The notes beneath the pieces are model-generated. The model was not told the DNA's origin, did no database searches, and saw only the letters and a list, made by a program, of their open reading frames with translations. A stretch of 64,000 nt of DNA from assembly GCF_005222915.1 (NCBI RefSeq), contig NZ_STFX01000024.1, forward strand, positions 200,777 through 264,776, in the 5' to 3' direction. The first letter of the stretch is position 1; the number at the start of each line of letters is the position of its first letter. The position numbers and the translations under genes are program-made. Of the stretch, positions 60,574 to 64,000 are shown piece after piece. Source of the stretch: Rhizobium sp. FKL33 (lineage in GTDB: Bacteria; Pseudomonadota; Alphaproteobacteria; Rhizobiales; Rhizobiaceae).

Positions 60574-60603
60574 AAAAAGGCCCGGCGGGGTGCGCCGAGC
60601 CTT
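60574..60603 (-). terminator. terminator of the glutamine-synthetase-like gene
   Basis: Eleven-bp stem with one mismatch (60577-60587 / 60593-60603, core GGCG/CGCC) and a 5-base loop. On the minus strand it is followed by five T, 26 bases after the stop at 60630. Confidence 0.7.
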
Positions 60604-60629
60604 CAAGAGGCGTTGGTCGGTGACGCCGA

Positions 60630-62069
60630 TCAGACGTTCAACAGCAGATATTCCCGCTCCCAGGGGCTGATCACCTGCATGAAGGTTTCGAATTCACCGC
60701 GCTTGACGCCGGCATACATGCCGATGAATTCGTCGCCGAACACTTCGCGGAGAGCGGGCTCCGTCTCCAGCAGAGACACACCTTCCAAGAGGCCACGCGG
60801 AAGCTCGACGGAACCTTCATTGGCCGTGCCGTCCGAGGGCGGCGTGGGCTCGAGACCCTTGACGATGCCGAGATAGCCGGCGGCGAGCGAAGCGGCCAGC
60901 GCCAGATAGGGATTGGCGTCCGAGCTCGGCAGGCGGTTTTCCACCCGGCGGGCGGCGGCGTCGGACACCGGCACGCGGAAGGCCGTGGTGCGGTTGTCGT
61001 TGCCCCAGGCATTGTTGACCGGCGCAGCCATGCCCGGCGTCAGGCGACGGTAGGAATTCACATAGGGGGCCATCATCACCAGCGTCTTCGGCACATATTG
61101 CTGCATGCCGCCGATGAAGTGGAAGAATTCCTTGGATGCCGATCCATCCGGATTGGAGAAGATGTTCTTGCCGCTCTTGGCGTCGACGACCGACTGGTGG
61201 ATGTGCATGGCCGAACCCGCCTGGCCCTGCATCGGCTTGGCCATGAAGGTGGCGTAGATGCCATGCCCCAACGCCGCCTCACGGATCGTGCGCTTGAACA
61301 GAAACACTTGGTCGGCCAACTCAATCGGATCACCATGGCGCAGGTTGATTTCCAGCTGCGCCGGACCTTCTTCATGGATCAGCGTGTCGATCTCGAGACC
61401 TTGGGCCGCCGAGAAATGGTAGATATCGTCGATCAGCTCGTCGAACTCGTTGATGCCGGCGATCGAATAGCCCTGCCCGCCTTGAATGGAGCGGCCCGAA
61501 CGGCCCTGCGGCGGCCGAAGCGGATAGTCGGGGTCATCGTTCTTGGCGACGAGGTAGAACTCGATTTCCGGCGCCACCACCGGCTTCCAGCCGCGCTCCT
61601 TGTAGAGGTCCAGCACATGCTTGAGTACGTTGCGCGGCGTATAGCGCACCGCCTTGCCCTCGGTGTCGACGATGTCGCAGATCACCTGAGCGGTCGGATC
61701 GGTTTCCCAAGGGACGACCGACAGGGTGGACAGATCCGGCACGAGCTTGATGTCGCTGTCGCGGGAATCGTAGCGGAACTCCTCCGTCTCGTCCGGATAT
61801 TCCCCCGAGATCGTATGACGAAAGATGGCGGAAGGCAGAGCCAGAGACGTATTCGAGGTGAATTTCGACGTCGGCATCATCTTGCCGCGGGGAACCCCGG
61901 CCAGGTCAGGCGTAATGCATTCGATATCCTCGATGCCGCGGGCGCGAAGCCAGTCTGCGGCTTCTTTCCAGGTGTCGACGCCGCGCAGGCGGGAGAGATT
62001 GGGCGATGGCTTTGGAGGAAGAACGGTTGAGGCTTTGGCAGTCTTTGTATGCGCTTTCCTAGCGGCCAT
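60630..62069 (-). CDS. glutamine synthetase family protein (PuuA-like)
   Basis: 479 residues. Gamma-glutamate ligase fold: beta-grasp N-terminal domain, then the catalytic barrel with VAPEIEFYLVAKNDD, HEEGPAQLEINLRHGD and MHIHQSVVDAKSGKN, and the ASYRRL-like NSYRRLTPG segment. The type lacking the adenylylation Tyr loop resembles gamma-glutamylputrescine synthetase, the first step of putrescine breakdown; this fits the pot operon 8 kb away but is not proven. An N-terminal Lys/Thr-rich extension of about 20 residues precedes the domain. Confidence 0.88.
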   Translation of the reverse strand: MAARKAHTKTAKASTVLPPKPSPNLSRLRGVDTWKEAADWLRARGIEDIECITPDLAGVPRGKMMPTSKFTSNTSLALPSAIFRHTISGEYPDETEEFRYDSRDSDIKLVPDLSTLSVVPWETDPTAQVICDIVDTEGKAVRYTPRNVLKHVLDLYKERGWKPVVAPEIEFYLVAKNDDPDYPLRPPQGRSGRSIQGGQGYSIAGINEFDELIDDIYHFSAAQGLEIDTLIHEEGPAQLEINLRHGDPIELADQVFLFKRTIREAALGHGIYATFMAKPMQGQAGSAMHIHQSVVDAKSGKNIFSNPDGSASKEFFHFIGGMQQYVPKTLVMMAPYVNSYRRLTPGMAAPVNNAWGNDNRTTAFRVPVSDAAARRVENRLPSSDANPYLALAASLAAGYLGIVKGLEPTPPSDGTANEGSVELPRGLLEGVSLLETEPALREVFGDEFIGMYAGVKRGEFETFMQVISPWEREYLLLNV

Positions 62070-62252
62070 GATACACCGGTTTGAGGTTTATGATGCCCTG
62101 ATCATAACGTTTCCCGAGCATTTGGCGAGGGGGCAGCCACTTTTTGGGCAAAGTTTTAACCGAACCTCCGTGTGAATCGGCGTTTTAATTCTTTCTTGAG
62201 AAAGACTGCGGATCGTAGTCTAATCACTACGGCTCATGCTTAGGAGTTGAGA

Positions 62253-62393
62253 ATGGCAGGAACACAGGGTCGCCGGCGCGCAGTCGCCATCGCCAAGGCT
62301 GAAAAGGCCGAAAACAATGTCCGGCTCATCTGGATCGCCACTCTGTCCGCCGGTTTCGCGGCTCTTTATGCGATTTCGCTTTTCCTGGCGTAA
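62253..62393 (+). CDS. small single-pass membrane protein
   Basis: 46 residues. A basic start (MAGTQGRRRAVAIAKAEKAE) followed by one C-terminal membrane helix (LIWIATLSAGFAALYAISLF). AGGAG lies 6 bases before the ATG. Tail-anchored topology with positive-inside N terminus. No recognised family. Confidence 0.6.
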   Translation: MAGTQGRRRAVAIAKAEKAENNVRLIWIATLSAGFAALYAISLFLA

Positions 62394-62682
62394 CCGGGAA
62401 ACGGTTCTGTCCAACACCATCGCCATAAGCTGGGGCGCCACGTTCCCGCGCACCAATCAAAACGTGCGCCATTTCATTGAAATCGCGCCAAAATAGGCGA
62501 TTTCTATAGGTAATTCAAAATTAAGAGAAATATTGGATAGTGCGGGGATCGACGATGTTGTCGATTGACCGTAACCCACTTGCGCAATGACTGCGACGTG
62601 ACGGCGCCGGATCCGGCCTGTGCGGAGCTTTGTCGCCTGGCTTGACCGACGCAACGGTCAGATGCCTTGGCGAGGAGCACCT
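62394..62682. other. intergenic stretch with 8-bp dyad
   Basis: About 290 bases before the last chemoreceptor gene. It holds a dyad GAAATCGC (62479-62486) / GCGATTTC (62497-62504) in an A/T-rich section that could be an operator or weak terminator for the small gene upstream. No promoter is clear by eye. Confidence 0.45.
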
Positions 62683-64000
62683 ATGAATATCGACCGCATT
62701 TTATCCCGGTTCAAGATTCAAACCAAAGTCCTGATTTTCATCCTACCTTTCGTCGTCAGCATTACCGCCGTCGGCCTGACGGGGCTTTATGCCTCGGGCC
62801 TGCTACAGGGTCGGATGGAGATTTCCAACAGCGTTCTGCAGAGCCTGAGCGGCTTCCGCGACGTGTCGGACACGATGAACAAATTCCTTGCCGAGACGAC
62901 GCCTGAACTGCGCGACGACGTGAAGAACAAGCTGGTGGCGCAACGCGACCTGCTGAACGGCATGCTGTCCCAGCTCGACGACACTGCAGAAGGTTGGAGC
63001 GATCTGGCCGAGGCGACAAAGTCGATCACGGGCGTCATCGAACGCTTCGACGGTTTGTGGGCGCTTCATGAAAAGGAAGACGCGCTGAAGAAGGCGATCC
63101 GCGACGGCGAAAACGTTATCGTCGGCTCGCAAATGACGCTGATCGAATCGGCGACCGAACTGCAGAAGGCGGTTCGCACCGATGAGAGCGCGGCGAAATC
63201 CATGCTGCGCGAAGCCGATCGCATCACCACCTCCGCCGCCTTCCTGAGCGAACTCGCCAGCAAATATGTGCGCCTCAAGAGCCCGGACGAGAAACTGAAA
63301 TTCGTGCAGAGCAGCCTCGGCGAACTCAAGAAGCGCGCCCGAATCCTGCGCGCCGCCCTGCCCGCCAAGAACAAGGCCGTGTCGCAGTCGCTCGAGACGG
63401 CGGTCACCGATCTCGGGACGCTTTCCTCCGCCAAGACGGCCGACGACGACCTCGCCGCCAAGATGAGCACAAAACTGTCGAGCTTCCGCCAGATCTCCGT
63501 CTATCTCGGCCTCGCCGCCTCGCAGAAGATGAAGGAAGCCACCCTGAAATTCGCCGAACTCGACCAGCCGCTGGTGAAAGCCGAAGGCGTGCTCGGCGAC
63601 AGCCGCAAGGTCGTGAGCTCCGGCTATTCCATTCAGATCGAACTCGCCCGCTTCATGATTTCGCCGACGGCGGAGAATCTCGCGCGCCTCAAGAAGGAAT
63701 TCGACATCGTCAAGACCGACATGGTGGCCCTGTCCGGCTCGGCGCATGATCTCGATTTCTTCAAGAAGCTCGAAGGCTCTCTCCTGCCGGCCATCGTCAA
63801 GATGGACGCCGACAGCAAGGCGCTGGTGACGGTGACCGACCAGCGCATGGCGCAGTTCACCGCCGCGGCCGCCGATATCGACGGCATCTGGAAGCAGCTG
63901 ACGACGTTCGCCGAACTGCAGAAGGAAAGCGCCGGCAAGGAGCGCGACAGCGCCAACTCCATCTCCGTCGGCGCCACCATCACCGGCATCCTCATCGCCA
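62683..64000 (+). CDS. methyl-accepting chemotaxis protein, N-terminal part (runs off the window)
   Basis: 439 residues visible, frame open to the last base. TM1 near 18-38 (VLIFILPFVVSITAVGLTGL), then a roughly 380-residue helical periplasmic region, with the beginning of TM2 (ATITGILIA) at the window end. GAGGAG lies 5 bases before the ATG. Paralogue of the receptor at 56.7-59.2 kb: the first 40 residues match closely and the sensor region has the same helical character, length and position of conserved Leu/Ala heptads. HAMP and signalling domains must lie beyond the window. Confidence 0.85.
   Translation, partial: MNIDRILSRFKIQTKVLIFILPFVVSITAVGLTGLYASGLLQGRMEISNSVLQSLSGFRDVSDTMNKFLAETTPELRDDVKNKLVAQRDLLNGMLSQLDDTAEGWSDLAEATKSITGVIERFDGLWALHEKEDALKKAIRDGENVIVGSQMTLIESATELQKAVRTDESAAKSMLREADRITTSAAFLSELASKYVRLKSPDEKLKFVQSSLGELKKRARILRAALPAKNKAVSQSLETAVTDLGTLSSAKTADDDLAAKMSTKLSSFRQISVYLGLAASQKMKEATLKFAELDQPLVKAEGVLGDSRKVVSSGYSIQIELARFMISPTAENLARLKKEFDIVKTDMVALSGSAHDLDFFKKLEGSLLPAIVKMDADSKALVTVTDQRMAQFTAAAADIDGIWKQLTTFAELQKESAGKERDSANSISVGATITGILIA

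Overview
The window is chromosomal DNA of an alphaproteobacterium, most likely from the order Hyphomicrobiales (Rhizobiales); I cannot fix the genus. The evidence is high GC (roughly 60-65 percent by eye), a split F0 operon with separate b and b' subunits, a B12-riboswitch-controlled bluB, an aceA gene divergent from a RamB/ScfR-type regulator, a potFGHI operon, and several small proteins of a kind I associate with this order. I see no rRNA, tRNA, insertion sequence, prophage or CRISPR array. Almost all of it is core or housekeeping sequence.

Layout. 1-10 kb: the 5' part of ubiA, a MipA/OmpV porin-like protein, purD, a DUF523-moaB-ispE operon, a TPR-LysM protein, a polyprenyl diphosphate synthase and, divergently, a DUF2007/tRNA-methyltransferase pair. 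10-22 kb: an S49 peptidase, a P-type ATPase, glyQ and glyS (separated by aroA, a membrane protein and a soluble two-component pair) and a HigA-like orphan regulator. 22-28.4 kb: a Cache chemoreceptor, a PA0069-family radical SAM protein, rnhB, and a cobalamin riboswitch with bluB. 28.4-37.5 kb: atpIBEF'F, a SleB-type hydrolase, kup, corA, the Fe-S carrier ApbC/Mrp, and a structured intergenic region with two candidate small RNAs. 37.5-42 kb: a LuxR solo and a De Ley-Doudoroff galactose-type operon (dehydrogenase, KDGal kinase, KDPGal aldolase, lactonase). 42-49 kb: a secreted vanadium-haloperoxidase-like/CRTAC1 pair, a transglutaminase, two small proteins and acetoacetyl-CoA synthetase. 49-56.6 kb: potFGHI, the XRE regulator, and aceA with a small downstream partner. 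56.6-64 kb: two related chemoreceptors (the second cut by the window end), a LysR regulator and a PuuA-like glutamine synthetase.

How it works together. Several genes concern two-carbon and polyamine metabolism: aceA with its regulator, acetoacetyl-CoA synthetase, putrescine uptake and a gamma-glutamylputrescine-synthetase-like enzyme. The most unusual observations are a roughly 500-bp low-GC, foreign-codon patch inside an intact glyS; an AroA with Phe where the glyphosate-relevant Pro101 normally sits; the hairpin-rich interval at 36.9-37.4 kb; the haloperoxidase/CRTAC1 operon; and a set of TTTACA/TGTAAA operators between the XRE regulator and aceA.
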